Positions 38,330-47,929 of a DNA stretch of 64,000 bases are shown here, piece by piece. How positions within the stretch are numbered: the first letter of the stretch is position 1; the number at the start of each line of letters is the position of its first letter. The position numbers and the translations under genes were made by a program. The notes under the pieces were generated by a model, which was not told the origin of the DNA, did not search any database, and worked only from the letters and a program-made list of their open reading frames with translations. This DNA comes from Pseudomonas sp. ATCC 13867 (GTDB taxonomy: Bacteria > Pseudomonadota > Gammaproteobacteria > Pseudomonadales > Pseudomonadaceae). Location: the NCBI RefSeq assembly GCF_000349845.1, contig NC_020829.1, positions 3,603,001-3,667,000 on the forward strand, in the 5' to 3' direction.

Positions 38330-39028
38330 TCAGGCGGCGACCAGCCGGCCCTCCTCCAGGCGCAGCACACGATCCATCTGCTGGGCGAGGTGGGTGTCGT
38401 GGGTCACCACCAGGAAGGCAGTGCGCAGGGATTGCGACAGTTCCAGCATCAGTTCCTGGATACCGTGGGCGGTGTGCTGGTCGAGGTTGCCGGTGGGCTC
38501 GTCGAGCAGCACCAGTTTCGGCGTGTTCACCAGGGCGCGGGCGATGGCCACGCGCTGGCGCTCACCACCGGACAGCTCCGACGGCTTGTGGCTCAGGCGA
38601 TGGCCCAGACCCACACGCTCCAGCAGCGCGGTGGCGCGCTGGCGCGCTTCCGGGATCGGCGTCTTGCCGATCAGCAGCGGCATGCAGACGTTCTCCAGCG
38701 CGGTGAATTCCGGCAGCAGGTGGTGGAACTGGTAGACGAAGCCCAGCGCGCGGTTGCGCAGCAGGCCGCGCTGCTTCTCGTTCAGCGCCGACAGCTGTTC
38801 GCCAGCGAGCCAGACGCTGCCGGTGCTGGGCGTATCGAGGCCGCCGAGCATGTTCAGCAGGGTGCTCTTGCCCGAGCCGGAGCTGCCGACGATGGCCACG
38901 CGCTCGCCGGGCAGCAGTTCCAGCTGCACGCCGGAGAGCACCTCGACCGACTGCGGGCCTTCCTCGTAGCGCTTGCCAAGGTCACGGCAGCTCAGGACGG
39001 CCTGGTCGTTGGGGGTCGACTTACTCAT
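38330..39028 (-). CDS. lolD: Lipoprotein-releasing system ATPase LolD
   Basis: A 232-residue ABC ATPase. Walker A is GSSGSGKST near 46-54, the signature is LSGGERQR near 150-157, and Walker B is [12 protein letters not shown] near 170-181. It powers lipoprotein release by the LolC and LolE permeases encoded on either side. The ATG at 39028 (MSKSTPNDQ) overlaps the lolC stop by eight bases; the longer frame above is inside lolC. Confidence 0.96.
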   Translation of the reverse strand: MSKSTPNDQAVLSCRDLGKRYEEGPQSVEVLSGVQLELLPGERVAIVGSSGSGKSTLLNMLGGLDTPSTGSVWLAGEQLSALNEKQRGLLRNRALGFVYQFHHLLPEFTALENVCMPLLIGKTPIPEARQRATALLERVGLGHRLSHKPSELSGGERQRVAIARALVNTPKLVLLDEPTGNLDQHTAHGIQELMLELSQSLRTAFLVVTHDTHLAQQMDRVLRLEEGRLVAA

Positions 39029-40274
39029 AACGCAGGGCCTCCGCGGGCTGGGTGCGGGCCGCACGCCAGGCCGGATACAGGGTGGCGAAGAAACTCAGGA
39101 TCAGCGCGGCGCTGCACACCAGGATCACGTCCTCGCTCATCAGTTGCGAGGGCAGGTAATCGATGAAGTAGACGTCCGCGTTGAGGAACTTGTGGCCCAG
39201 CAGGCGCTCCAGCAGGGCGATGGCGGAGCTGACGTTGAGCGCCGCGAGGATGCCCAGCACGCCGCCGATGAAGGTGCCGATCACGCCGATCACCGTGCCC
39301 TGGACCATGAAGGTCGCCATGATCTGCCCCGGCGTGGCGCCCAGGGTGCGCAGGATGGCGATGTCGGCCTTCTTGTCGGTGACGACCATGACCAGGGTGG
39401 AAATGATGTTGAACGCGGCGACCGCGACGATCAGCAGCAGCAACAGGCCGATCATGGATTTCTCCATGCGGATCGCCTGGTACAGGTTGCCGTGGCTGCG
39501 GGTCCAGTCGCGGGCGAAGTAGTCGTTGCCCTTCAGGGTGCGGGCGATTTCCCAGGCGGTGCGCGGCGCCTGGAACAGGTCGTCGAGCTTCAGGCGCAGG
39601 CCTTCGACCTGGCCTTGCTTGAGGCGGCGCAGGCGCGCGGCGTCGTCGATGTGGACCATGCCGACGTAGCCGTCCAGCTCGCCGGCGCCGACATGGAAGG
39701 TGCCGACCACGGTGAAGCGCTTCATGCGCGGGAACATGCCGGCCGGGGTGACCGAGACTTCCGGGGCGATGAAGGTGACCTTGTCGCCCAGCTTCACGCC
39801 GAGGTTCTTCGCCGCCTTGTCGCCGATGATGATGCCGAACTCGCCGGGTTTGAGGCTCTTGAGCGAACCCTCCTGGAAGAACTGGTCGATGATCGAGACC
39901 TTGCTCTCCTCGTTCGGGTCAACGGCGTTGATCAGCACCTTCTGTACCGTGCCGCCGGCGCTGAGCAGGCCCTGCATCTGGATGAAGGGCGCGACTTCCA
40001 GCACGTTGGGGTGCTGGCTCTTGATCTGCCCGGCGATGCCGCGCCAGTCCTCGATGGGCTGGTAGGACTCGACGGTGGCGTGGGGCACCATGCCCAGTAC
40101 GCGGGTGCGCATCTCGTGGTCGAAGCCGTTCATGACCGAGAGCACCACGATCATCACCACCACGCCCAGCGCGAGGCCGATCATGGAGGTGAGCGAAATG
40201 AAGGATACGAAGTGGCTGCGGCGTTTGGCGCGTGTGTAGCGCGTTCCGATATAGACGGAAAGGGGTCTGAACAT
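39021..40274 (-). CDS. lolC: Lipoprotein-releasing system permease LolC
   Basis: A 417-residue paralogue of LolE with the same topology: a transmembrane helix near 25-50, a periplasmic domain, then three helices. [19 protein letters not shown] opens both proteins. As first gene of the operon it is named LolC by order. Together with lolD and lolE it forms the full exporter. The operon lies alone between the 36.9-kb REP pair and a divergent PilZ gene. Confidence 0.9.
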   Translation of the reverse strand: MFRPLSVYIGTRYTRAKRRSHFVSFISLTSMIGLALGVVVMIVVLSVMNGFDHEMRTRVLGMVPHATVESYQPIEDWRGIAGQIKSQHPNVLEVAPFIQMQGLLSAGGTVQKVLINAVDPNEESKVSIIDQFFQEGSLKSLKPGEFGIIIGDKAAKNLGVKLGDKVTFIAPEVSVTPAGMFPRMKRFTVVGTFHVGAGELDGYVGMVHIDDAARLRRLKQGQVEGLRLKLDDLFQAPRTAWEIARTLKGNDYFARDWTRSHGNLYQAIRMEKSMIGLLLLLIVAVAAFNIISTLVMVVTDKKADIAILRTLGATPGQIMATFMVQGTVIGVIGTFIGGVLGILAALNVSSAIALLERLLGHKFLNADVYFIDYLPSQLMSEDVILVCSAALILSFFATLYPAWRAARTQPAEALRYE

Positions 40275-40398
40275 GTGGGGCCGATTAAGAAGATGAAGAG
40301 TGCGTCGGGCGTCAGTTCCTTCTGGCGTACGACTTCCGTGTGGCGAGGCTCGGCAGGCGGCTTTACACTCAGACCATCACTGCCGCCGTGGGTTCGCC

Positions 40399-40974
40399 AT
40401 GTCCACTCCAGACGCGGATGACCGCCGCGAATACTATCGTATTGAAGACACGCTCGCATTGGAATTTCGCCCGCTGCGCGAGGACGAAATCCAGTCGCAA
40501 GAAGTGCTTCAGGATGATTCCGCGCTGTTCAATCTGCTCAGCGACCTGCACCTGACCGACTTCGAGTCGCAGCACCTGTTGCGCCATATCCACGAGCGCG
40601 ACCGCCCGCTGGCCAGCTATCTGAAAGTGATCAACAAGCGCATCGACCTGATCGCCCAGGCCCTGACCCAGAGCCTGCTGCGCGAGATCGGCCCGCCCCG
40701 CCAGGTCACGCTGTCCGAGGGCGGCATCGACTTCCGTGATACGCAGCCTCTTCCGCTCGGCCAGGGGCTTGCGCTGAAGATCGTCCTGCTACCCCAGGGC
40801 CTGGGCCTGCTGCTGCGTGCCAAGGTCACCCATTGCCGGCAACAGAGCGAAGGCGACTACGAAATCGGCACCGAATTCGAGGGTCTCGGCGATGCCCCGC
40901 GCCAGTTGCTGGCCCGCCACATCCTCCAGCGTCAGGCATTGGAACGCCGGCAGGCCAAGGCCCGCGACGAATGA
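40399..40974 (+). CDS. PilZ domain protein
   Basis: A 191-residue protein with an N-terminal RxxxR motif (RREYYRIED, residues 9-17) and a later VTLSEGGIDF, corresponding to the second cyclic-di-GMP motif, usually D/NxSxxG. The Asp or Asn position is Leu here, so binding is uncertain. A helical segment lies between, as in PilZ-N insertions, and the tail is basic. It is divergent from lolC. ATG 40399 is preferred over an ATG 99 bases earlier that lies in the intergenic region. The downstream gene begins 14 bases after the stop. Confidence 0.82.
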   Translation: MSTPDADDRREYYRIEDTLALEFRPLREDEIQSQEVLQDDSALFNLLSDLHLTDFESQHLLRHIHERDRPLASYLKVINKRIDLIAQALTQSLLREIGPPRQVTLSEGGIDFRDTQPLPLGQGLALKIVLLPQGLGLLLRAKVTHCRQQSEGDYEIGTEFEGLGDAPRQLLARHILQRQALERRQAKARDE

Positions 40975-40988
40975 ACCCAGGGAAATCC

Positions 40989-41312
40989 ATGCGCTATCTG
41001 TTACTCCTGTTGAGCCTTGTCACCCCGCTGCCACTGCTGGCGGATACCATCGAGATACCCGTCGGCGCACAGGGCGACCCACACATCGTGCTGCCGGTCC
41101 GCGGCGAGAGCCAGAAGGCCGTGCTGGAGCGCTTCGGCCTGCCGGACGAGGAACATCCCGCGGTGGGCAAACCGCCGATCAATCGCTGGGATTACCGCGA
41201 GTTCAGCGTCTATTTCGAAAGCGGCCGCGTCGTCGACGCGGTGCGCCAGCACCACTCCCAATACCTCAAGGATCTCTCCCCCCAGAATCCGTCCCCCAAG
41301 GAGCCCCAGTGA
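40989..41312 (+). CDS. Small secreted protein of unknown function
   Basis: A 107-residue protein with a clear signal peptide (MRYLLLLLSLVTPLPLLA, then DTIEIP) and no lipobox. The mature part has VGAQGDPHIVLPVRGESQKAVLERFGLPDEEHPAVGKPPINRWDYREF, similar to short conserved periplasmic proteins of pseudomonads. The ATG at 40989 has AGGGA five bases upstream; an in-frame ATG six codons earlier overlaps the PilZ stop. Its stop overlaps the GTG of the next gene, so it is coupled to the phosphodiesterase. The function is unknown. Confidence 0.8.
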   Translation: MRYLLLLLSLVTPLPLLADTIEIPVGAQGDPHIVLPVRGESQKAVLERFGLPDEEHPAVGKPPINRWDYREFSVYFESGRVVDAVRQHHSQYLKDLSPQNPSPKEPQ

Positions 41313-42031
41313 CTCTGATCTATGGCCATCGCGGCGCCAAAGGCGAAGCACCGGAAAACACCCTGACCAGCTTCCAGCGCTGCCTGGAACACAACGTGAC
41401 ACGCTGCGAGCTGGATCTTCACCTGTCCCGCGATGGCGAGCTGATGGTGATCCACGATCCGACGCTCAAGCGAACCACCGGCCGGCGCGGCAAGGTTTCC
41501 GAGCAACTGGCGGAAGACCTGATCACGATGGACGCCCGCGAGGGCGGTCCGGGGTGGGTGCGCCCCTGCCCCATTCCGCGCCTGGCGGAACTGTTCGAAC
41601 GCTGCGATTTCGAGCACTGGCAACTGGAGGTCAAGAGTGGCTCGAAAGACCGAGCGGGGCGCACGGTACAGGCGATCCACCACCTGGTCGGACGCTACGG
41701 CCTGCGCGACCGCATCACGGTGACATCGAGTTCACGCACGGTGCTGCGCGCCCTGGAAGAGCTGGCGCCGGAGCTATCCCGCGGGCTGGTGGCCGAATAC
41801 GCCTGGCTCGATCCATTGAAGGTCGCCGCACACTACGGCTGCGATCTGCTGGCGCTGAACTGGATGCTGTGCACCCCGGAGCGCTTGCTGAAAGCGCAGA
41901 AGCAGGGGCTGCATGTGTCGGTCTGGACGGTCAACGAGCCAGCCCTGATGCGCCGGCTCGCCGATTTTGGCGTGGATAGCCTGATCACAGACTTTCCCGG
42001 TTTGGCCACTGCCACGATCGGGAATCGCTGA
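41309..42031 (+). CDS. Glycerophosphodiester phosphodiesterase
   Basis: A 240-residue GDPD, which hydrolyses glycerophosphodiesters from phospholipid turnover to sn-glycerol-3-phosphate. YGHRGAKGEAPENT near 5-18 holds the catalytic His and the metal-binding Glu. ELDLHLSRDGELMVIHD near 38-54 has the second His, and LQLEVKSGS-like QLEVKSG near 107 completes the barrel signature. No signal peptide is present, so it is the cytosolic UgpQ type. The start is GTG with GGAG seven bases upstream. It overlaps the previous stop by four bases. Confidence 0.94.
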   Translation: MTLIYGHRGAKGEAPENTLTSFQRCLEHNVTRCELDLHLSRDGELMVIHDPTLKRTTGRRGKVSEQLAEDLITMDAREGGPGWVRPCPIPRLAELFERCDFEHWQLEVKSGSKDRAGRTVQAIHHLVGRYGLRDRITVTSSSRTVLRALEELAPELSRGLVAEYAWLDPLKVAAHYGCDLLALNWMLCTPERLLKAQKQGLHVSVWTVNEPALMRRLADFGVDSLITDFPGLATATIGNR

Positions 42032-42040
42032 GCAGGTTCC

Positions 42041-42069
42041 CCCCGACCGGCTCAGGCCGCCGGTCGGGG
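42041..42069. terminator. Hairpin between GDPD and sth
   Basis: CCCCGACCGGC and GCCGGTCGGGG form an 11-bp stem with a 7-base loop, directly between convergent stops. U tracts are weak on both sides. Confidence 0.6.
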
Positions 42070-42073
42070 TACT

Positions 42074-43468
42074 TCAAAAAATCCGGTTCAGGCCGTCGAA
42101 CGCCGCTACGCGGTAGGCTTCGGCCATCGTCGGATAGTTGAAGGTGGTGTTGACGAAGTACTTCAGGGTGTTCAGTTCCCCCGGCTGGTTCATGATCGCC
42201 TGGCCGATGTGGACGATCTCCGAGGCTTGGTCGCCGAAGCAGTGCACGCCGAGGATCTCCAGGGTCTCGCGGTGGAACAGGATCTTCAGCATGCCCACCG
42301 GCTCATTGGAGATCTGCGCGCGGGCCATGCCCTTGAAGAAGGCCTTGCCCACCTCATAAGGAATCTTCGCCGCGGTCAGCTCGTGCTCGTTCTTGCCGAT
42401 CGAGCTGATCTCCGGAATGGTGTAGATGCCGGTCGGCACGTCATTCACGAAGCGCCAGCCGTCGTGCTCGACGATGTTGCCGGCAGCCGAGCGGCCCTGG
42501 TCGTAGGCGGCGCTGGCCAGGCTCGGCCAGCCGATCACGTCGCCGGCGGCATAGATGTTCGATACCGAGGTGCGGTAGTTCTCGTCCGTCTCGATCTGGC
42601 CACGGCTGTTGACCTTGATGCCGATGTTCTCCAGGCCCAGGCGGTCGGTGTTGCCGGTGCGGCCGTTACACCACAGCAAGGCGTCGGCCTTGATCTTCTT
42701 GCCCGACTTCAGGTGCAGGATCACCCCGTTGTCCAGGCCTTCCACGCGCTCGTATTCCTCGTTGTGACGGATCAGCACGTTGTTGTTGCGCAGGTGGTAG
42801 CTCAGCGCATCGGAGATTTCGTCGTCGAGGAAGCTCAGCAACTGGTCGCGGGTGTCGATCAGGTCCACCAGCACGCCCAGGCCACTGAAGATCGAGGCGT
42901 ACTCGCAGCCGATCACGCCGGCTCCGTAGATGATCAGGCGGCGCGGGGTGTGGCTCAGCGAGAGGATGGTGTCGCTGTCGTAGACGCGCGGGTGGTTGAA
43001 GTTGATGTCCGACGGGCGATACGGGCGCGAGCCGGTGGCGATGACGAACTGGTCGGCCACCAGGCGCTCCACGGCGCCGCTGGGGGTCACGACTTCAACG
43101 GTGCGCTCGTCGACGAAGCTGGCGGTGCCGTTGAACATATCGATGCGGTTGCGCGCGTAGTAGCCGGTGCGCGAGGCGACCTGCTTGGAGATGACCTTCT
43201 CGGCGCTTTTCAGCACGTCGGGGAAGGAGAACCAGCGCGGTTCGCCGATCTGGCGGAACATGGGGTTGGTGTTGAACTCGATGATCTGCTTCACCGAGTG
43301 ACGCAGCGCCTTGGACGGGATGGTGCCCAGGTGCGTGCAGTTGCCGCCGACCACGCGACGGCTGTCCACCACCGCCAGCTTGCGTCCGTACTTGGAGGCA
43401 TTCATCGCCGCCCCCTCGCCCGCCGGACCCGTGCCGAGAATCACCACGTCGTAGTTGTAGACAGCCAT
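42074..43468 (-). CDS. sth: Soluble pyridine nucleotide transhydrogenase
   Basis: A 464-residue flavoprotein that exchanges hydride between NADPH and NAD+. The FAD loop [10 protein letters not shown] is near 12-21. The former redox pair is CTHLGTIP near 45-52, with Thr in place of the second Cys, as is normal in SthA, unlike dihydrolipoamide dehydrogenases. The NAD loop is [11 protein letters not shown] near 182-192. The start [14 protein letters not shown] is preferred to an ATG 21 codons upstream. No gene is visible in the 201-base gap behind it. Confidence 0.95.
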   Translation of the reverse strand: MAVYNYDVVILGTGPAGEGAAMNASKYGRKLAVVDSRRVVGGNCTHLGTIPSKALRHSVKQIIEFNTNPMFRQIGEPRWFSFPDVLKSAEKVISKQVASRTGYYARNRIDMFNGTASFVDERTVEVVTPSGAVERLVADQFVIATGSRPYRPSDINFNHPRVYDSDTILSLSHTPRRLIIYGAGVIGCEYASIFSGLGVLVDLIDTRDQLLSFLDDEISDALSYHLRNNNVLIRHNEEYERVEGLDNGVILHLKSGKKIKADALLWCNGRTGNTDRLGLENIGIKVNSRGQIETDENYRTSVSNIYAAGDVIGWPSLASAAYDQGRSAAGNIVEHDGWRFVNDVPTGIYTIPEISSIGKNEHELTAAKIPYEVGKAFFKGMARAQISNEPVGMLKILFHRETLEILGVHCFGDQASEIVHIGQAIMNQPGELNTLKYFVNTTFNYPTMAEAYRVAAFDGLNRIF

Positions 43469-43669
43469 GCGTACTCCTTCAGAACAGGCCGGGACGCTCG
43501 CTTGGCGCTCCCGGCGAAGCCCCGGCACCACATGCGCCGAGGCGGATCGAAATCATTGCGCAGCTTAGCCCTGCGGCAAAAGGCTGCACATTAGCGGTTG
43601 GTCGGCAGGTAGGCGAATTTTGCCGTCACTACATACCTTCCCGCCGAATCATCATGCCCGGCGAACCTT

Positions 43670-44686
43670 TCATTCAGGCGTCGGAAACAGCGCTTCGAAG
43701 CGTGTCGTCGCGCGGGTCACGAAGCCCTCGCCCTGGCGCACGATGAAGAACGCCGCCAGCCCATTGCGCTCGGCAAAGGTATAGCCCTCCTCCGGCCCCA
43801 GCACCATCAGCAGGGTCGACAGGCCATCGGCGCGCAGCGCCTGCGCATCGGCCACCGTGACCGCCGCCAGCGCATGCCGGACCGGCGTGCCGCTGCGTGG
43901 ATCGAAGGTGTGCGAGTAACGCTGCCCACCTTCCTCGAAATAGTTGCGGTAGTCGCCGGAGGTGGACAGCCCGAAGCCATCCAGCGCCACCGAACGCTCC
44001 ACCTGCCGTTCGCGCTCGCCGCTGGGCACTTCCAGGGCGATGCGCCAGGGCGTGCCATCGGGCTTGTGGCCCACGGCCTTGAGCTCGCCGGTGATTTCCA
44101 CCAGGTAATTCGTGAGCCCCAGCTCGGCCAGGCGCGCACTGACCTTGTCCACCGCGTAGCCGGCGACGATGCTGTCGAAGTCCAGCTGCGCATTGACGTC
44201 CTTGCACAACTGCTCGCCCTGCAGATGCAGATGCTGATGGCCGACGCGGGCACGCTCGCGCTCCAGATCGGCGGCCGCCGGCACTTGCTCGGCGCGCGAC
44301 TGCGGGCCGAAGCCCCAGAGGTTCAGCAGCGGCTCGACGGTGAGGTCGAAGGCACCGCCGCTCTGCTGCGAGAGCGCCTCGCCATAGCGCCAGAGCGTCA
44401 GCATGTCCTCCGGCAGCGCCATGCAGGTGCCGGCCGGCTGGGCATTGAAGCGCGAGATCAGCGAGTCGTCGCGGTAGGTGGAGAACTGCTCGTCGAGGCT
44501 CGCCAGGATCGCATCGACCTCGGCCTTGAGCTTCGCGGTATCCGGCGCCTTGCCCGTGGTCACGTACTGCACCGTGTAGCTGCTGCCCATGGTCGGGCCG
44601 CCAAAGCGTTCGACCGACTGCCCGCAACCCGCCAGGGCAGCAACCAGAACAGCCAGCACCACCAACAGCCAGACTCCACGCACCAC
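43670..44686 (-). CDS. apbE: ApbE-type FMN transferase lipoprotein, without nearby nqr genes
   Basis: A 338-residue flavin transferase that attaches FMN from FAD to Thr or Ser of target proteins such as NqrB and NqrC. The start is a GTG at 44686 with AGGAGG six bases upstream. Residues 1-20 are a signal ending in the lipobox LAGC (Cys21). GGPTMGSSYTV follows, and HTFDPRSGTPV is the family metal- and flavin-binding motif. In P. aeruginosa, as I recall it, this gene ends the nqr operon; here the next gene upstream is aroP, 135 bases away behind a terminator. Its target is therefore unclear. Confidence 0.92.
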   Translation of the reverse strand: MVRGVWLLVVLAVLVAALAGCGQSVERFGGPTMGSSYTVQYVTTGKAPDTAKLKAEVDAILASLDEQFSTYRDDSLISRFNAQPAGTCMALPEDMLTLWRYGEALSQQSGGAFDLTVEPLLNLWGFGPQSRAEQVPAAADLERERARVGHQHLHLQGEQLCKDVNAQLDFDSIVAGYAVDKVSARLAELGLTNYLVEITGELKAVGHKPDGTPWRIALEVPSGERERQVERSVALDGFGLSTSGDYRNYFEEGGQRYSHTFDPRSGTPVRHALAAVTVADAQALRADGLSTLLMVLGPEEGYTFAERNGLAAFFIVRQGEGFVTRATTRFEALFPTPE

Positions 44687-44781
44687 TCGGCACCTCCTGC
44701 CGTCCATCATCCGCCCGGCGCCGGGCATTCTACCGCAAGCACCCCGGGCCACTGTTTCCGCTCTGGCAAAGGTGCATTACC

Positions 44782-44811
44782 AAAAGAAAACGGGAGCCGA
44801 AGCTCCCGTTT
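44782..44811 (-). terminator. aroP terminator
   Basis: AAACGGGAGC and GCTCCCGTTT form a 10-bp stem around CGAA, with TTTTCTTTT following on the minus strand. It separates aroP from apbE, so apbE needs its own promoter or read-through. Confidence 0.9.
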
Positions 44812-44821
44812 CTCAACCGGT

Positions 44822-46219
44822 TCAGGCGTTGGCCTTGACCGGGGACTTGCGCTTGAACAGGTAGCACACACCCATCAGCACGATCCACACCGGGATCGCG
44901 TACACCGACACGTCGATGCCTGGGATCTGCAGCATGATACCGAGAATGAACACCACGAAAGCCAGGCACAGCCAGTTGCCGACCGGGTACCACAGCGCGC
45001 GGAAGAACGGCTGCACGCCCTTGGCCTGCATGGCCTTGCGGAACTTCATGTGGGCCAGGCTGATCATCGCCCAGTTGATCACCAGCGCGGCCACCACCAG
45101 GGACATCAGCAACTCCAGCGCCTGGTGCGGGATCACGTAGTTGACCACCACGCAGGCCAGGGTGATGAAGGCCGAGACACCGATGGCCAGCAGCGGTACG
45201 CCGCGATCATCGACCTTGGCGAAGGCGCGCGGGGCATCGCCCTGCTCGGCCAGGCCGAAGAGCATGCGGCTGTTGCAGTACACGCAGCTGTTGTAGACCG
45301 ACAGCGCGGCGGTGAGTACCACGAAGTTCAGGATGTGCGCCGCGTACTCGCTACCCAGCAGCGAGAAGACCTTGACGAACGGGCTGCCGCTGTAGGGGTC
45401 GCCGGCGCTGTTGATGCTCTGCAGCAGCGCATCCCAGGGGTACAGCGAGAGCAGTACGGCCAGGGCGCCGATGTAGAAGATCAGGATCCGGTAGATGACC
45501 TGGTTGATCGCCTTGGGGATCACCTTCTTCGGCTCGGAGGCTTCGGCGGCGGTAATGCCCACCAGCTCCAGGCCACCGAAGGAGAACATGATGATCGCCA
45601 GGACCATGATCAGTCCCTTCCAGCCATTGGGGAAGAAGCCGCCGTGCGCCCACAGGTTGCTCACCGAAGCTTGCGGACCGCCGGTACCGGTGGCCAGCAG
45701 CCAGACGCCAAGCAGGATCATGCCGATGATGGCAGCGACCTTGATGATCGCGAACCAGAACTCGGTCTCGCCGAAGGCCTTCACGTTGAACAGGTTGATG
45801 GCGTTGATCAGTACGAAGAACACCGCCGCCGTCGCCCAGGTCGGGAAGTCCGGCCACCAGAACTGGATGTACTTGCCGACCGCGGTCAGCTCCGACATGC
45901 CCACCAGGATATACAGTACCCAGTAGTTCCAGCCCGACATGAAGCCGGCGAAACCGCCCCAGTACTTGTGCGCGAAGTGGCTGAAGGACCCGGCGACCGG
46001 TTCCTCGACGATCATCTCGCCGAGCTGGCGCATGATCAGGAAGGCGATGAAACCGCCGATGGCGTAGCCGAGGATCATCGACGGGCCAGCGGATTGCAGC
46101 ACGCCGGCCGAGCCCAGGAACAGGCCGGTACCGATGGCGCCGCCGAGGGCGATCAGCTGGATGTGGCGGTTCTTCAGACCGCGCTTCAGCTCGCCTTCAT
46201 GCAGATGTTGTCCATCCAT
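44822..46219 (-). CDS. aroP: Aromatic amino acid / APC family permease
   Basis: A 465-residue APC-superfamily amino acid:proton symporter with 12 hydrophobic helices. KNRHIQLIALGGAIGTGLFLG near 15-35 is the unwound first helix of the AAT family, and FSFGGLELVGITAAEASEP near 217-235 is the second signature. It is closest by eye to AroP/PheP, carrying Phe, Tyr and Trp, but related permeases for other amino acids cannot be excluded. ATG at 46219 is preferred over one 19 codons upstream. It lies between the gap terminator and its own. Confidence 0.85.
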   Translation of the reverse strand: MDGQHLHEGELKRGLKNRHIQLIALGGAIGTGLFLGSAGVLQSAGPSMILGYAIGGFIAFLIMRQLGEMIVEEPVAGSFSHFAHKYWGGFAGFMSGWNYWVLYILVGMSELTAVGKYIQFWWPDFPTWATAAVFFVLINAINLFNVKAFGETEFWFAIIKVAAIIGMILLGVWLLATGTGGPQASVSNLWAHGGFFPNGWKGLIMVLAIIMFSFGGLELVGITAAEASEPKKVIPKAINQVIYRILIFYIGALAVLLSLYPWDALLQSINSAGDPYSGSPFVKVFSLLGSEYAAHILNFVVLTAALSVYNSCVYCNSRMLFGLAEQGDAPRAFAKVDDRGVPLLAIGVSAFITLACVVVNYVIPHQALELLMSLVVAALVINWAMISLAHMKFRKAMQAKGVQPFFRALWYPVGNWLCLAFVVFILGIMLQIPGIDVSVYAIPVWIVLMGVCYLFKRKSPVKANA

Positions 46220-46280
46220 TTGAAGTCTTTCCAGAATCAGGAATTGGCAGATTTTATCGTTGTAGGGTGGAGCCACTAAC

Positions 46281-46309
46281 GAAAAACGGGAGCCCGAGAG
46301 CTCCCGTTT
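46281..46309 (-). terminator. gap terminator
   Basis: AAACGGGAG and CTCCCGTTT form a 9-bp stem with an 8-base loop, and five T residues follow on the minus strand. It is nearly the same sequence as the aroP terminator. Confidence 0.9.
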
Positions 46310-46325
46310 CCCTGTCCCGCCTGGA

Positions 46326-47771
46326 TCAGCGCGGGAAAGCCGGCGGGTTGACCCCAGCCATGTCTTCCATCACGCGGACGACCTGGCAGCTGTAGCCGAA
46401 CTCGTTGTCGTACCACACGTACAACACGACACGGTTGTCGTTGCAGATAGTGGCTTCGGCATCGACGACGCCCGCGTGGCGGGAGCCGACGAAGTCGGAG
46501 GAAACCACTTCCTGGGAGGAGACGAAGTCGATCTGCTTCTGCAGGTCGGAGTGCATGGCCATCTGGCGCAGGTACTCGTTGATCTCTTCGCGGGAGGTGG
46601 ATTTCTCCAGATTCAGGTTGAGGATCGCCATCGAGACGTTCGGCGTCGGAACGCGGATCGCGTTGCCGGTCAGCTTGCCCTTCAGTACCGGCAGGGCCTT
46701 GGCGGCGGCGGTGGCGGCACCGGTCTCGGTGATCACCATGTTCAGCGGAGCGCTGCGGCCGCGACGGCTGCCCTTGTGGAAGTTGTCGATCAGGTTCTGG
46801 TCGTTGGTGTACGAGTGAACGGTTTCGACGTGGCCGTTGACGATGCCGTACTGGTCGTTCACGGCCTTGAGCACCGGCACGATGGCGTTGGTGGTGCAGG
46901 AAGCGGCGGAAACGATCTTGTCGTCGGCGGTGATGTCACCGTGGTTGATGCCGTGGACGATGTTCTTCAGCGCACCCTTGCCCGGAGCGGTCAGGATCAC
47001 ACGGTCGATGCCCGGGCACTTCAGGTGCTGGCCCAGGCCGTCGGCGTCGCGCCACTTGCCGGTGTTGTCGACCAGCAGTGCATCCTTGATGCCGTACTGG
47101 GTGTAGTCGATCGACGCCGGGTCGTTGGAGTAGATAACCTGGATCAGGTTGCCGTTGGCAGTGATGGTGCTGCTTTCTTCATCGATGGTGATGGTGCCGT
47201 CGAACGGGCCATGCACGGAATCGCGGCGCAGCAGGCTGGCGCGCTTGACCAGGTCGTTCTCGGCGCCCTTGCGGACGACGATGGCGCGCAGGCGCAGGCC
47301 GTCGCCGCCACCGGTCTTCTCGATGAGGATGCGCGCCAGCAGGCGGCCGATGCGGCCGAAGCCGTACAGGACGACGTCGGTGCCTTCGCGGGCGCCGCCG
47401 TTCTGCTTGCCGACCACGTCGGTCAGTTCGTCCTTGGTGAACTGCTCGATGCTGCGACCGTTACCTTCGGTCTTGAACTTGGCAACCATCTTGCCCAGGT
47501 CGACGGATGCGGCGCCCAGCTTGAGCTCGCTCATCGCCTTGAGGATCGGGAAGGTGTCGTGTACCGACAGGCCGCCTTCGGCCAGGCGGTGACGGGCGAA
47601 ACGGTGCGCTTTGAGGATCGCGATCACCGAACGGTTGATCAGGCCACGGCCGTAGATCGAGGTCACCACGTTGTTGTTACGGTACAGCTGACCGATCAGC
47701 GGAATCATGGCTTCCGCGAGGGCTTCACGATCGATCCACTCACCGAGACACTGGTCGGGCTTCTGGGTCAC
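46326..47771 (-). CDS. gap: Glyceraldehyde-3-phosphate dehydrogenase, long form
   Basis: A GAPDH of 481 residues, about 140 longer than usual because of an N-terminal helical extension. The Rossmann loop GFGRIGRLLAR is near 137-147 and the catalytic Cys292 is in SAASCTTNAI. The His is in HSYTNDQNLIDN, and WYDNEFGYS closes the C-terminus. GTG at 47771 has GGAAGG eight bases upstream; an ATG at 47789 is an alternative without one. The same long form is the PA3001 homologue in P. aeruginosa. It may be gluconeogenic, but the extension has no known role. Confidence 0.9.
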   Translation of the reverse strand: MTQKPDQCLGEWIDREALAEAMIPLIGQLYRNNNVVTSIYGRGLINRSVIAILKAHRFARHRLAEGGLSVHDTFPILKAMSELKLGAASVDLGKMVAKFKTEGNGRSIEQFTKDELTDVVGKQNGGAREGTDVVLYGFGRIGRLLARILIEKTGGGDGLRLRAIVVRKGAENDLVKRASLLRRDSVHGPFDGTITIDEESSTITANGNLIQVIYSNDPASIDYTQYGIKDALLVDNTGKWRDADGLGQHLKCPGIDRVILTAPGKGALKNIVHGINHGDITADDKIVSAASCTTNAIVPVLKAVNDQYGIVNGHVETVHSYTNDQNLIDNFHKGSRRGRSAPLNMVITETGAATAAAKALPVLKGKLTGNAIRVPTPNVSMAILNLNLEKSTSREEINEYLRQMAMHSDLQKQIDFVSSQEVVSSDFVGSRHAGVVDAEATICNDNRVVLYVWYDNEFGYSCQVVRVMEDMAGVNPPAFPR

Positions 47772-47860
47772 GGGCAATACCTTCCACATGTAGGAGAAGA
47801 AAAAAGGGGCTACATTATGACGGCGCGAACAATCGCCGGCAATCCGCAGCGGTCGTATGA

Positions 47861-47890
47861 CTGACATCCGTCAATCGGGATAGTTACAAT
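47861..47890 (+). promoter_or_regulatory. Probable mfd promoter
   Basis: CTGACA (47861-47866), an 18-base spacer and TACAAT (47885-47890). The predicted start near 47897 leaves a leader of about 33 bases. Confidence 0.5.
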
Positions 47891-47929
47891 CTGGCCGGTC
47901 AATTTCTCCGACCGGAGCCACGAACGCCC

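Noticed and set aside
43469..43669. A small gene between sth and apbE
   Set aside because: No frame with a start and plausible composition on either strand.
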